From NCBI GenBank assembly GCA_934148995.1, contig CAKPDM010000004.1, positions 28,927 to 92,926 on the forward strand: a stretch of DNA of 64,000 nucleotides, read 5' to 3'. The position numbers were made by a program, and so were the translations under genes. Position 1 is the stretch's first letter. Each line of letters starts with the position of its first letter. The notes beneath the pieces were generated by a model. The model had not been told where the DNA came from. It searched no databases and worked only from the letters and a program-made list of their open reading frames with translations. Below, one piece after another: positions 16,515 to 25,051 of this stretch. The DNA is from an uncultured Bacilli bacterium (lineage in GTDB: Bacteria; Bacillota_I; Bacilli_A; RF39; UBA660).

Positions 16515-17506
16515 TTCTAAGATTTAAAAATGTTTATGTTAAAGAAGCTGCTACGGTAGCAGGACCATATGAATCGAAAGGGCCACTTAGTAATTATTTT
16601 GATAAGAAGTATCGGAAAGATTTATATTGTGGTGAAAAGTCTTTTGAACAAGCTGAAGTAAAATTACTAGAGGATAGTTTGAAACTAGTTCTTAAAAAAA
16701 CTAACTTAAAAGAAGATAATATTGACTTAGTAATAGCAGGTGACCTGTTAAATCAAATAACTTCTTCTTGTTACTCATCATTAAAGATGAATAGTCCTTT
16801 TCTTGGTATATATAGTGCTTGTGCTACTAGTGCTGAAGGAATATTACTAGCTTCTTCTTTAATAGATGGTGGTTTTGTTAAGAATGTTATAGCGGCAACT
16901 TCTTCACATAATATGTCTAGTGAAAAACAGTTTCGTAATCCGACAGAATATGGAGCACCGAAACCGAAGACAGCAACTTTTACTGCAACAGGTGGAGCTA
17001 GTATTTTACTTTCTGATGAACCTAGCAAAATAAAGGTTAGTGAAGGCGTAATTGGCACTATGGTTGATTATAATCAAAAAGATCCCTTAAATATGGGAGC
17101 AGCAATGGCAGGGGCAGCGGCACATACTTTAGCAGAATATTTTAAAGAGAGTAAATATAAACCAGCAGATTTTGACTTGATTTTAACAGGTGACTTAGGT
17201 AGATATGGTAAAGAAATATTGAAAGATTTTATGAAGGAAGAATACAAGATTGAGTTAGGAGCTAATTATAATGATTGTGGAACAATACTGTATGACTTAG
17301 ATAGGCAAAAAGAGGTGATGGCTGGTGGTAGTGGACCAGTTTGTAGTGCACTAGTTGCTTATTCTAAAGTCTTAAATTCTTTAAATAAAGGTGAATATAA
17401 AAGAGTATTATTAGTAGCAACAGGAGCTTTATTCTCACCAACTTTTGTTTATCAAAAGAAACCAATTTTATCAATAGCACATTTAGTATGTTTGGAGGCG
17501 ATTTAA
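16511..17506 (+). CDS. spoVAD: Stage V sporulation protein AD (dipicolinate-binding)
   Basis: The true start is the ATG at 16511, behind GAGGTG and overlapping the spoVAC stop; this gives 331 residues, close to the usual 338. SpoVAD has a thiolase-like fold and binds dipicolinic acid on the spore inner membrane. Visible family segments are RFKNVYVKEAATVAGPYE, GIYSACATSAEG with the thiolase-type Cys, SSEKQFRNPTEYGAPKP, and GAAMAGAAAHT near the middle. No oddity was seen. Confidence 0.93.
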   Translation: MILRFKNVYVKEAATVAGPYESKGPLSNYFDKKYRKDLYCGEKSFEQAEVKLLEDSLKLVLKKTNLKEDNIDLVIAGDLLNQITSSCYSSLKMNSPFLGIYSACATSAEGILLASSLIDGGFVKNVIAATSSHNMSSEKQFRNPTEYGAPKPKTATFTATGGASILLSDEPSKIKVSEGVIGTMVDYNQKDPLNMGAAMAGAAAHTLAEYFKESKYKPADFDLILTGDLGRYGKEILKDFMKEEYKIELGANYNDCGTILYDLDRQKEVMAGGSGPVCSALVAYSKVLNSLNKGEYKRVLLVATGALFSPTFVYQKKPILSIAHLVCLEAI

Positions 17507-17857
17507 ATGTATTTTCTATATTCATTCTTATTCTGTGGAACTATTTGTTTAATAGCAGAACTTATTCTCGATAATACTAAACTTACTCCTGGCCATATAA
17601 CTAGTATCTTTGTAGTAGTAGGAGCAGCCTTAGATGCTTTTGGAATCTATGATTACTTCATTGCTACTTGTGGAGGAGGAACACTAGTACCAATAACATC
17701 CTTTGGACATTCTCTTATTCATGGAGCATTAGCAAAGGCAGAAACATTTGGTTTCTTAGGACTATTAATGGGAATGTTCGATCTTACAGCATCGGGAATA
17801 ACTTCAGCAATAATATTTTCTTTTATTTTCACTTTATTCTTTCAAGCAAAAGATTAA
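17507..17857 (+). CDS. spoVAE: Stage V sporulation protein AE (AEb type)
   Basis: This 116-residue protein has four membrane helices, with GAALDAFGIYDYFIATCGGG and VPITSFGHSLIHGALAKAE typical of SpoVAEb. It resembles SpoVAC in its G-x-F-x-H-S core (GFAHS there, SFGHS here), as expected for these related families. The ribosome site GGAGG lies at 17494-17498 and the ATG follows directly after the spoVAD stop. It is the third part of the dipicolinate channel complex. Confidence 0.92.
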   Translation: MYFLYSFLFCGTICLIAELILDNTKLTPGHITSIFVVVGAALDAFGIYDYFIATCGGGTLVPITSFGHSLIHGALAKAETFGFLGLLMGMFDLTASGITSAIIFSFIFTLFFQAKD

Positions 17858-18071
17858 AAAATTGGTAAGTAAATATCTTGTATCTTTATAATAAAGAATG
17901 CGCGCAATTTATATTGACTAAAGTATCTAATAAATTATTTTATCTATAGGTACCTTTATATATTGATATAAACTTCTTTTTTATCATATTAATACATCTT
18001 TTTTAATTATTAGAGTTGGAAATAGATAAAAAACTTCATTTAATGTAAATAATATAGATAAGGAGGTACTT

Positions 18072-19040
18072 ATGCTAACTTATCTATTTTTATCATTATT
18101 TATCACTAGTGTCTATGCTGAAACAGTAGAAACACCATATCTAGTAGCAGATACTTCTACTGCTAAAGAAAGAGAAATAATAAAAGAAGAAGATTTATAC
18201 TATTTAAGAAAAGGAGGGAAAACTAGCAATAATTACTATAGTAGTAAACCAAAAAACTACGATACTAAAACAGACATGTTTATCTATGATAAGTATAGTA
18301 AATATACAACTAAAGAAATCAATAGTCCTGATTACTTAAAAGAAGAGATAACTTACTATCATTATTTAGAACTAGAAAAAATTAATTATCTAAAAGTATT
18401 AACTAGTAGTAATATAACTATTTTAGATATAAAACTTAATAATAATAATATTAAATCTAATAACAATACTTATCACTTTAATAAAAGTAAGATAGAAGAT
18501 AGTATTTTAGAAATAAAACTAATGGTATTAGAAAACTCTAGTAATAACTATTTATTAATAGAAAACGATGACGTCTATCTAAAAGGAAAAATAAAGTTAA
18601 AAGAAAAAGGGGTAGTAACTAAGAAGATAAGATTAATTAACTATTTAACTAAATTAAAAATGAATAATAAAGTAAAAGTTACCACTGATTATAATGATTT
18701 ACCCTATTATAAGTTAGTTAAAAAAGAAAAATTATATAGATATAGAAGAAAACTATATAAATATAAAAAGAATGATATATTATTAACTAGTAATAGAGTT
18801 TTGGATGGATATAAAGTAGATAGAGTAGAAAAGATAAATAGAATATATCGAAAAGAGGTATTTACTTTCTATGATAATATTAAACTAGATTATTTAGATT
18901 GGGATAAGATTTTAGTAAGTTCAACTGTACCTTTGAAAGAGTTAAAACTATATAAGAGTAAAGAGTGTGGAAAAATGAAATTAAAGCTAGTATATAAAAC
19001 TTTTAGTTATCTAAAAGATATAGACTTTACATGTTCTTAA
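18072..19040 (+). CDS. Exported protein of unknown function next to spoVA
   Basis: This 322-residue protein has a clear signal peptide (MLTYLFLSLFITSVYA, cleaved after residue 16) and a Lys/Asn/Tyr-rich mature region with no recognised domain. The ribosome site AAGGAGG precedes the ATG. Near the C-terminus two Cys residues (about 297 and 321) could pair. It lies between spoVAE and a sporulation-type sigma factor, so a spore coat, cortex or engulfment role is possible, but nothing in the sequence proves it. Strong A-richness matches its neighbours. Confidence 0.6.
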   Translation: MLTYLFLSLFITSVYAETVETPYLVADTSTAKEREIIKEEDLYYLRKGGKTSNNYYSSKPKNYDTKTDMFIYDKYSKYTTKEINSPDYLKEEITYYHYLELEKINYLKVLTSSNITILDIKLNNNNIKSNNNTYHFNKSKIEDSILEIKLMVLENSSNNYLLIENDDVYLKGKIKLKEKGVVTKKIRLINYLTKLKMNNKVKVTTDYNDLPYYKLVKKEKLYRYRRKLYKYKKNDILLTSNRVLDGYKVDRVEKINRIYRKEVFTFYDNIKLDYLDWDKILVSSTVPLKELKLYKSKECGKMKLKLVYKTFSYLKDIDFTCS

Positions 19041-19118
19041 AAAAAAGAAATTCTACTTTTGTCGAATGGATTGTCTTTTTAAAAATATATAAGTATTCTT
19101 TAGGGGAAAGGAGGAGGT

Positions 19119-19766
19119 ATGGACGAGTTACTCTTAAAGTATGATAAATTGATCTATATGATGGCTAATAAATATAAGAGCTATGCTAGCATAGATGATC
19201 TTTATCAAGCAGGATGTATTGGACTAAAAGAAGCATTAACTCATTATGATGAAAGTAAAGAAAGTGATTTAACTAGTTATATTTGTCTTTATATTAAAGG
19301 GGAGATGCTAAAAGAAGTCAGTAATAGTAGAGAAATAAGAGTAGGATATGATGTTTATAACTTTTCAAAGAAAGTAAAGGAGGCAAGAGATTATTTAACT
19401 CAAGAGTTTGGAAGGGAAGCAACTACTTATGAAGTAGCATACTATATGAATGAGAATATAGAAAAGATAGAGATGGTTGCTAGAGTAAATATGCCAGTTT
19501 ATCACTTAGATGATAGGAATGAAGATAATTTATCTTTATATGATAAAGTTAGTTATGTAGAAAAAGCATATGATACTGATATTTTAGATTTAAAAAGTGC
19601 TTGTGATAAACTTAATTCTTATGAGAGAAGTTTAATCAATAATAGATACTATCTTGATAAAACACAACAAGAAGTAGCAGAAAGTCTTGGTATTAGCCAA
19701 GTAAAAGTAAGTAGAGAGGAGAAGAAGATTTTAGAAAAATTAAGGGTTAGTTTAACGACTAATTAA
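19119..19766 (+). CDS. SigF/SigG-type sporulation sigma factor
   Basis: This 215-residue sigma-70 protein has region 2 with DDLYQAGCIGLKEALTHYD and TSYICLYIKGEML, region 3 with REIRVGYDVYNFSKKVKEA, and region 4 with YYLDKTQQEVAESLGISQVKVSREEKKIL. The last segment is very close to SigF/SigG, which read similarly but with SRLEKKIL. Such sigmas direct RNA polymerase to forespore promoters, and a matching promoter lies upstream of spoVAC. In Bacillus the sigF operon adjoins spoVA, so the neighbourhood fits SigF; no anti-sigma gene (spoIIAB) is present here, so SigF versus SigG is undecided. Ribosome site GGAAAGGAGGAGG. Confidence 0.85.
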   Translation: MDELLLKYDKLIYMMANKYKSYASIDDLYQAGCIGLKEALTHYDESKESDLTSYICLYIKGEMLKEVSNSREIRVGYDVYNFSKKVKEARDYLTQEFGREATTYEVAYYMNENIEKIEMVARVNMPVYHLDDRNEDNLSLYDKVSYVEKAYDTDILDLKSACDKLNSYERSLINNRYYLDKTQQEVAESLGISQVKVSREEKKILEKLRVSLTTN

Positions 19767-19795
19767 TTTACAGCTATAGGTAGAAATGATATAAT
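19767..19795 (+). promoter_or_regulatory. SigA-type promoter of the HipA-like pair
   Basis: TTTACA (19767-19772), a 17-base spacer and TATAAT (19790-19795), starting at the stop codon of the sigma gene. Confidence 0.7.
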
Positions 19796-19813
19796 TTCAT
19801 TAGGAAATGAGAG

Positions 19814-20056
19814 ATGTGTATGGATAAAGATTATCAAATGATAGATCATTCTATTAAGATAGATAAAGAAGAATTACCTAAACTTTTGCAAAATATAATT
19901 AAAGATTTAGAAAAATATGATAAGGAAGGTAATATGGAAATGTATGATGGCTTTTCTTCTGGCTTTTATGCTGTAGCAAAAAACTTTTATGCTGAAGGGG
20001 TTATTAGTGAAAGTGTTTTTAAGCAATTAATTAGGAAGTATGGAGGTGATTATTAA
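19814..20056 (+). CDS. Small protein preceding a HipA-like kinase (possible antitoxin)
   Basis: This 80-residue acidic, soluble, helical protein starts at ATG 19814 (a second ATG lies at 19820). Its last base is shared with the ATG of the next gene (TAATG), so translation is coupled. It has no recognisable helix-turn-helix, unlike HipB. The position suggests a partner or antitoxin of the HipA-like kinase. That is inference from gene order. Confidence 0.6.
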   Translation: MCMDKDYQMIDHSIKIDKEELPKLLQNIIKDLEKYDKEGNMEMYDGFSSGFYAVAKNFYAEGVISESVFKQLIRKYGGDY

Positions 20057-21000
20057 TGATTAAAAACTTTAATAATTTAAAAGAAAGTGGCATCCGTTAT
20101 GGTGGACATGCTGGTAATAAGTTAGGAGTAGTTATAGATGGAGAAAATTGGTTTTTAAAATTTCCAAAATCTACAAAAGATTTACTTAGAAAGGTAGATA
20201 TTTCTTATACTACGTCCCCTTTATCTGAATATATTGGTTCACAAATATATAAGTCACTTGGTATTCCAGTACATGAAACTATGCTTGGAATAAAAGATGA
20301 AAAATTAGTTGTGGCTTGTAAAGACTTTAGAAAGAATCAAACTGATTATAGATTAGATGATTATAATTCTATAAAGAATGACTATGTTGAGGGACTAGAG
20401 AAAAAGTTAGAATCTACCTCTTCTAGTAATCCTCATGCTATCAATATTGATGAAACAATAATTATAATGAATAATAATCCATTATTTAATAGAGTAGCAG
20501 GTTTAAAAGATAGATTCTGGGATATGTTTATTGTTGATGCTTTGATAGGAAATAATGATAGAAATAATGGAAACTGGGGAGTAATAGTTGACAATAGAAC
20601 AAACGAAACAAAAATAGCTCCAGTTTTTGATAATGGTGCTTCGTTTAATACCAAATCTAGTGATGAAAATATTGAAAAAATATTAAGTGATAAGGAAAAA
20701 TTTGAAAATAGTGCTTATCATTCAAGAATATGTGCTTTTTCTATTAATGATAAAATAATAAATCCATTTAAATATATTGAAAGTCTAGAAAATGATGAAT
20801 GTAATAAAGCATTATTAAGAATAGTACCTAAAATAGATCTTTCAAAGATATATAATATTATTAATGATATTCCAAATGAATCTGAAGGAATAAAAGTAAT
20901 AAGTGATATTAGAAAGAAATACTATTTTGAGTGTATTAAGTATCGTTATGAAAACTCATTATATAAAACATATTTAAAATTATTAGAGAAAAACAAATAA
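20056..21000 (+). CDS. HipA/CtkA-like Ser/Thr kinase
   Basis: This 314-residue protein resembles the HipA C-terminal kinase fold and the compact CtkA type. Visible elements: a glycine-rich N-terminal loop (GGHAGNKLGVV) followed by WFLKFPKST with the ATP-binding Lys, a catalytic loop IGNNDRNNGNWG (about 165-176) in place of HxxDRHxxN, and the metal-binding FDNGASF (about 193-199). HipA toxins phosphorylate translation factors such as glutamyl-tRNA synthetase and stop growth; the target here is unknown. The upstream 80-residue gene is the likely partner. Confidence 0.7.
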   Translation: MIKNFNNLKESGIRYGGHAGNKLGVVIDGENWFLKFPKSTKDLLRKVDISYTTSPLSEYIGSQIYKSLGIPVHETMLGIKDEKLVVACKDFRKNQTDYRLDDYNSIKNDYVEGLEKKLESTSSSNPHAINIDETIIIMNNNPLFNRVAGLKDRFWDMFIVDALIGNNDRNNGNWGVIVDNRTNETKIAPVFDNGASFNTKSSDENIEKILSDKEKFENSAYHSRICAFSINDKIINPFKYIESLENDECNKALLRIVPKIDLSKIYNIINDIPNESEGIKVISDIRKKYYFECIKYRYENSLYKTYLKLLEKNK

Positions 21001-21027
21001 AGTAGAAACTTTTTTGTTTTTTTCTTT

Positions 21028-21057
21028 TTGTAACTTAGTTGTAACTTTAGTTATAAT
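21028..21057 (+). promoter_or_regulatory. Promoter with direct TTGTAAC repeats upstream of ABC exporter
   Basis: TTGTAA (21028-21033), an 18-base spacer and TATAAT (21052-21057). TTGTAAC occurs again at 21039, exactly 11 bases on. Head-to-tail repeats of about 11 bases next to a -35 are typical sites for OmpR-family regulators, such as the one encoded at 24395. Confidence 0.55.
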
Positions 21058-21089
21058 ATAATACTAATAAGAAACGGAGGAATTAAGTT

Positions 21090-21761
21090 ATGGAAATTTT
21101 AAGAGTAGATAATTTAACTAAAATTTATGGTAAAGATACAACTAAAGTAGTAGCATTGGATCATGTGTCTTTCACAGTAGAAAAAGGAGAATTTGTTGCT
21201 ATTGTTGGAGCATCAGGTTCTGGTAAATCAACTTTATTACATTTGATAGGTGGAGTTGATCGACCAACTTCTGGTAAGGTGTATATAGATGGAAAAGATA
21301 TCTTTAAATTTAATGATGATAAACTTGCTATATTTAGAAGAAGACAAGTAGGATTAATTTATCAATTTTATAATTTAATACCTATCCTAAATGTAGAAGA
21401 AAATATTACTTTACCCCTTGCCTTAGATAATCGTGAAGTAGATAAAGAAAGATTAGCTAGTCTATTAAAATTACTAGGACTAGAAAATAGAAAAAATCAT
21501 CTTCCTAATGAACTATCAGGAGGACAACAACAAAGAACAAGTATTGGTCGTGCTATAATTACTAATCCAACAATTATCTTAGCCGATGAACCAACTGGTA
21601 ATTTAGATTCAAAATCAAGTGATGAAATAGTAGCATTATTAAAAAAATCTAATAAAGAACTTAATCAAACAATAATTATGATTACTCATAATATGGAAAT
21701 AGCAAAAGTTGCTGATAGGATAATAAAAATTGAAGATGGAAAAATTGTTTCGGAGGTATAA
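21090..21761 (+). CDS. ABC exporter ATPase (MacB/LolD type)
   Basis: This 223-residue ATPase has Walker A GASGSGKST (about 40-48), signature LSGGQQQR and Walker B IILADEPTG, then TITHNM-type switch residues (MITHNMEIAK). It matches the LolD/SalX subfamily, which pairs with FtsX-type permeases and exports or removes antimicrobial peptides and lipids rather than importing nutrients. It has ribosome site CGGAGG and lies 2 bases before the permease gene. Confidence 0.9.
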   Translation: MEILRVDNLTKIYGKDTTKVVALDHVSFTVEKGEFVAIVGASGSGKSTLLHLIGGVDRPTSGKVYIDGKDIFKFNDDKLAIFRRRQVGLIYQFYNLIPILNVEENITLPLALDNREVDKERLASLLKLLGLENRKNHLPNELSGGQQQRTSIGRAIITNPTIILADEPTGNLDSKSSDEIVALLKKSNKELNQTIIMITHNMEIAKVADRIIKIEDGKIVSEV

Positions 21762-21763
21762 TT

Positions 21764-24337
21764 ATGACATTACTTAATAAATTAACAATTAAAAATCTTA
21801 AATTAAATAAAAAAAGAACTATTGTTACAATTATTGGTATTATGTTATCAGTAGCTTTAATTACAGCAGTAGCATCTATGTATGCTAGTGGAATTAAATC
21901 TTTAATAAAATATGAAACCATTATCAAAGGTGACTTTCATACTGCCTTTTATAATGTTCCTACTAGTGATATTGATAAATTTATAAATAATAGAAATATT
22001 GAAAAATTAAATATAACGGAAGGACTTGGTTATGCTAAAATAGATTCTAAAAATGAAGATAAACCTTATGCTTATCTAAAAGGATTTACTAAAGACGCTC
22101 TTAATAATCTATCCGTTAGATTAGTTAAGGGTAGATTACCAGAAAATACTAATGAGATAGTTATACCTACACACTTAAAAACAAATGGTCGCTTGGATTT
22201 AAAACTTAATGATAGCATTACACTGGAAGTTGGTAAAAGAATAGATTCTAAAGGTAGCGAACTATCTCAAAGTGATAAGTATCAAAATACTGATGGTGAA
22301 TACTTAGTTGAAACGCAAACTAAGACTTATAAAATAGTAGGTATTATAGAAAGACCTGCTACTAATATTGAATATTATACTGCTCCAGGTTATACCTTTA
22401 TTACCTATATAGATAATAAAAACTTATCTGGAAATGTAGATATCTATGCTAAGTTTACAAAAGATGGTGTAAAAAACTGGGATAAAACGATTGCTAATAT
22501 TTTAGGAGTATCCCAAGTATTATTTAGAAAAGTCTATAATCAAGAAATAGAATCAGAAAAACTAACTGAACAATTAAAAAAGACGTATATGTTTGATATG
22601 AATAAATATCTTATTGATCTAGAAACTAATCCTATTTCAAGTACTAGTATGGGAGACTTAGGAAAAGTACTTGCTATTGTGATAGTTATTATAGTATTTA
22701 CCTCTATATTTTGTATTAAAAATAGTTTTGATATATCAATTACTGAAAAAATAAGACAGTATGGTATGCTAAGAAGTATAGGAGCTACTAAAAAGCAGAT
22801 AAAAAGAAATGTTTTTTATGAAGCTACTATCCTTGGTTTAATAGGTATACCCTTAGGAATAATCTTAGGATGTTTAGCTACCTATATATTAATCATTATT
22901 AGTAATTATTATTTAACTGATGTAATTCAAACTGGTTTTAAATTAGAATTAGTATTTTCAACTTATGCTATTTTAGTAGCTATAATATTAGGTATAATAA
23001 CTATCTATTTCTCAGCATTAAAAAGTGCTACAAGAGCTTCTAAAGTATCAGAAATAGATTCTATTAGAAATAGTGCTAATTTAAAGATTTCTTCTAAAAA
23101 AATAAAATCTCCTAAATATATAAAAAAACTATTCGGTATAGGAGGAGTAATATCTTTTAAGAATTTGAAAAGAAATAAGAAAAAGTATAGAACTACCATT
23201 ATATCAATAACAGTTTCGACCTTTGTATTTATTGCTTTATATAGCTTTATGGAATTAGCTTTTCAAAATGTAAATAATGAATTAAAAGTATCTGATTTTA
23301 ATATCTCATTAAGTACTAATGCAATTAATGATTATTCATATAGTAAGTTTCTTAAAACAGTTAACTTATCTGGTGTAGAAGATTATGCTATATTAAGAAA
23401 TAGTGAATTATCTTTTACTGGTTCTCATTCTAGTAAAGAATATTTAGAATATTTTGGTACTAAAAAAGAAAATGATGCTGAAGAAGATATTACTATTTTT
23501 GCTATAGGTAAAAAACAGTATGATAAATACATTAAATCATTAGGGTTAAACTATGATGATATAAAAGATAAAGTGATACTTTTTGATAAGCAATATATAA
23601 CTAGTTATGATAAAAATAATAATAGAATAACAAAGAATATTAGAGTTTATGACTTTAATAAAGGTGATGTAATTACCTCTACTAACAACCAATTAAACTT
23701 AGAAATAGGGGCTATATCTTCTATAGAACCTAATCTTCTAAAAAATCTATCTAACAGCTACTTAATAATTAGTGATGAAATGTTTGATAAGATAGCTAAA
23801 ACTAATAACTTAGATATTTATTATAAAGCAAGTAATGCTGATAAGTTACAAGATGAACTTGATAGTTATTTAAATGGGGAAAGTTATAATATTGACAATA
23901 AAGAAGAAAATGTAAGAATAATGAATAACTTATTTACCTTAATCGCTATATTTCTATATGGATTTATTATTGTAATCTCATTAATTGGAATAACTAACAT
24001 CTTTAATACTATTACTACTAATATGGAATTAAGAAAACAAGAATTTGCTATGTTAAAATCTATTGGTATGACTTCAAAAGAATTTAAAAGAATGATAAGA
24101 TTAGAAAGTTTATTTATGGGTATTAAATCATTACTATTTGGTATACTTATCGGAATAGTATTATCTTATTTGATTTACTTATCTTCAGATTCTGATATAC
24201 CTTATAAATTACCTATCGTTGCTATTATAATATCGATACTAGTAGTATTTATACTTATTTCCTTAATTATGAAGTATTCTCTTAATAAGATTAGTAAACA
24301 AAATACTATTGAAACAATTAGAAATGAAAATATCTAG
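21764..24337 (+). CDS. FtsX/MacB-type ABC permease, two-module
   Basis: This 857-residue permease has eight predicted helices in two repeats: one helix (about 18-40), a long outside domain, three helices (about 300-425), then a second set with one helix (about 477-497), an outside domain and three helices (about 725-840). Each block ends in the FtsX pattern (QYGMLRSIGATKKQIKR; FAMLKSIGMTSKEFKR). It works with the ATPase 2 bases upstream. Together with the two-component genes that follow, a role in peptide-antibiotic or envelope-stress defence is likely; the substrate is not evident. Confidence 0.85.
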   Translation: MTLLNKLTIKNLKLNKKRTIVTIIGIMLSVALITAVASMYASGIKSLIKYETIIKGDFHTAFYNVPTSDIDKFINNRNIEKLNITEGLGYAKIDSKNEDKPYAYLKGFTKDALNNLSVRLVKGRLPENTNEIVIPTHLKTNGRLDLKLNDSITLEVGKRIDSKGSELSQSDKYQNTDGEYLVETQTKTYKIVGIIERPATNIEYYTAPGYTFITYIDNKNLSGNVDIYAKFTKDGVKNWDKTIANILGVSQVLFRKVYNQEIESEKLTEQLKKTYMFDMNKYLIDLETNPISSTSMGDLGKVLAIVIVIIVFTSIFCIKNSFDISITEKIRQYGMLRSIGATKKQIKRNVFYEATILGLIGIPLGIILGCLATYILIIISNYYLTDVIQTGFKLELVFSTYAILVAIILGIITIYFSALKSATRASKVSEIDSIRNSANLKISSKKIKSPKYIKKLFGIGGVISFKNLKRNKKKYRTTIISITVSTFVFIALYSFMELAFQNVNNELKVSDFNISLSTNAINDYSYSKFLKTVNLSGVEDYAILRNSELSFTGSHSSKEYLEYFGTKKENDAEEDITIFAIGKKQYDKYIKSLGLNYDDIKDKVILFDKQYITSYDKNNNRITKNIRVYDFNKGDVITSTNNQLNLEIGAISSIEPNLLKNLSNSYLIISDEMFDKIAKTNNLDIYYKASNADKLQDELDSYLNGESYNIDNKEENVRIMNNLFTLIAIFLYGFIIVISLIGITNIFNTITTNMELRKQEFAMLKSIGMTSKEFKRMIRLESLFMGIKSLLFGILIGIVLSYLIYLSSDSDIPYKLPIVAIIISILVVFILISLIMKYSLNKISKQNTIETIRNENI

Positions 24338-24341
24338 ATAG

Positions 24342-24364
24342 GGAGCTTCTGCTCCTTATATTTT
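24342..24364 (+). terminator. Short hairpin, possible terminator after the permease
   Basis: GGAGC (24342-24346) TTCT GCTCC (24351-24355), followed by TTATATTTT. The short stem suggests partial termination. Confidence 0.45.
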
Positions 24365-24372
24365 GCTATAAT
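24364..24372 (+). promoter_or_regulatory. Extended -10 promoter of the two-component genes
   Basis: TGC followed by TATAAT (24367-24372), an extended -10, with no good -35. It would start a separate message for the regulator and kinase. Confidence 0.45.
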
Positions 24373-24394
24373 ATTAATGAAGGGAGCTACAAAT

Positions 24395-25051
24395 ATGAAT
24401 ATTTTACTAGTAGAAGATGCAGAATCAATTATTAAAGGACTTACATATTCCTTGGAAAAAAGTAATTATAAACTAGTTATTAAAACTACAATAAAAGATA
24501 CTAAAGAATACTTACTTTCTAATACAAATATTGATTTAATCATTCTTGATATTACTTTACCTGATGGTAATGGTTTTGATTTATTTGTAAATACTATTAA
24601 AAACTTAAAGATACCGACTATTTTCTTAACAGCAAAAGATGAAGAAGATGATATTGTTAAAGGTCTAGATATAGGAGCAGAAGATTATATAACTAAACCT
24701 TTTTCTACTAGGGAAGTAATAGCAAGAATTAATCGAATATTATTAAGATGTAAAAAGAAAAGTATTATTAAGATTAAAGATATTTCTTATGATATGGATA
24801 AATTAGTTTTAATGAAAAATAATACTCCTATAGAATTAACAGCATTAGAGTTAAAACTAGTTAATCTCTTATTTGTAAATATAAATAAAGTTGTAAGTAG
24901 AAATGTTATCTTAGATAAGATTTGGGATTGGACTGGTAATTATGTTGATGACCATACAGTAACCGTTTACTTTAAGAGAATAAGAGAAAAGATAGGAACT
25001 AATATAATTACTACTATTAAAGGAATGGGGTATAGAATAGATGAAGAATAA
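24395..25051 (+). CDS. OmpR-family response regulator
   Basis: ATG at 24395 is chosen because AAGGGAG lies just before it and the protein then begins MNILLVEDAE, the normal receiver start. The 218-residue protein has a receiver domain with Asp in IDLIILDITLPDGNG (phosphorylation site), FLTAKD and the conserved Lys in EDYITKPF, then a winged-helix domain (ELTALELKLVNLL, HTVTVYFKRIREKIG). It overlaps the kinase gene and probably acts on the TTGTAAC repeats before the ABC genes. Confidence 0.92.
   Translation: MNILLVEDAESIIKGLTYSLEKSNYKLVIKTTIKDTKEYLLSNTNIDLIILDITLPDGNGFDLFVNTIKNLKIPTIFLTAKDEEDDIVKGLDIGAEDYITKPFSTREVIARINRILLRCKKKSIIKIKDISYDMDKLVLMKNNTPIELTALELKLVNLLFVNINKVVSRNVILDKIWDWTGNYVDDHTVTVYFKRIREKIGTNIITTIKGMGYRIDEE

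Noticed and set aside
17668..17868. Second frame inside spoVAE
   Set aside because: Overlaps a clear SpoVAE and has no start signal.
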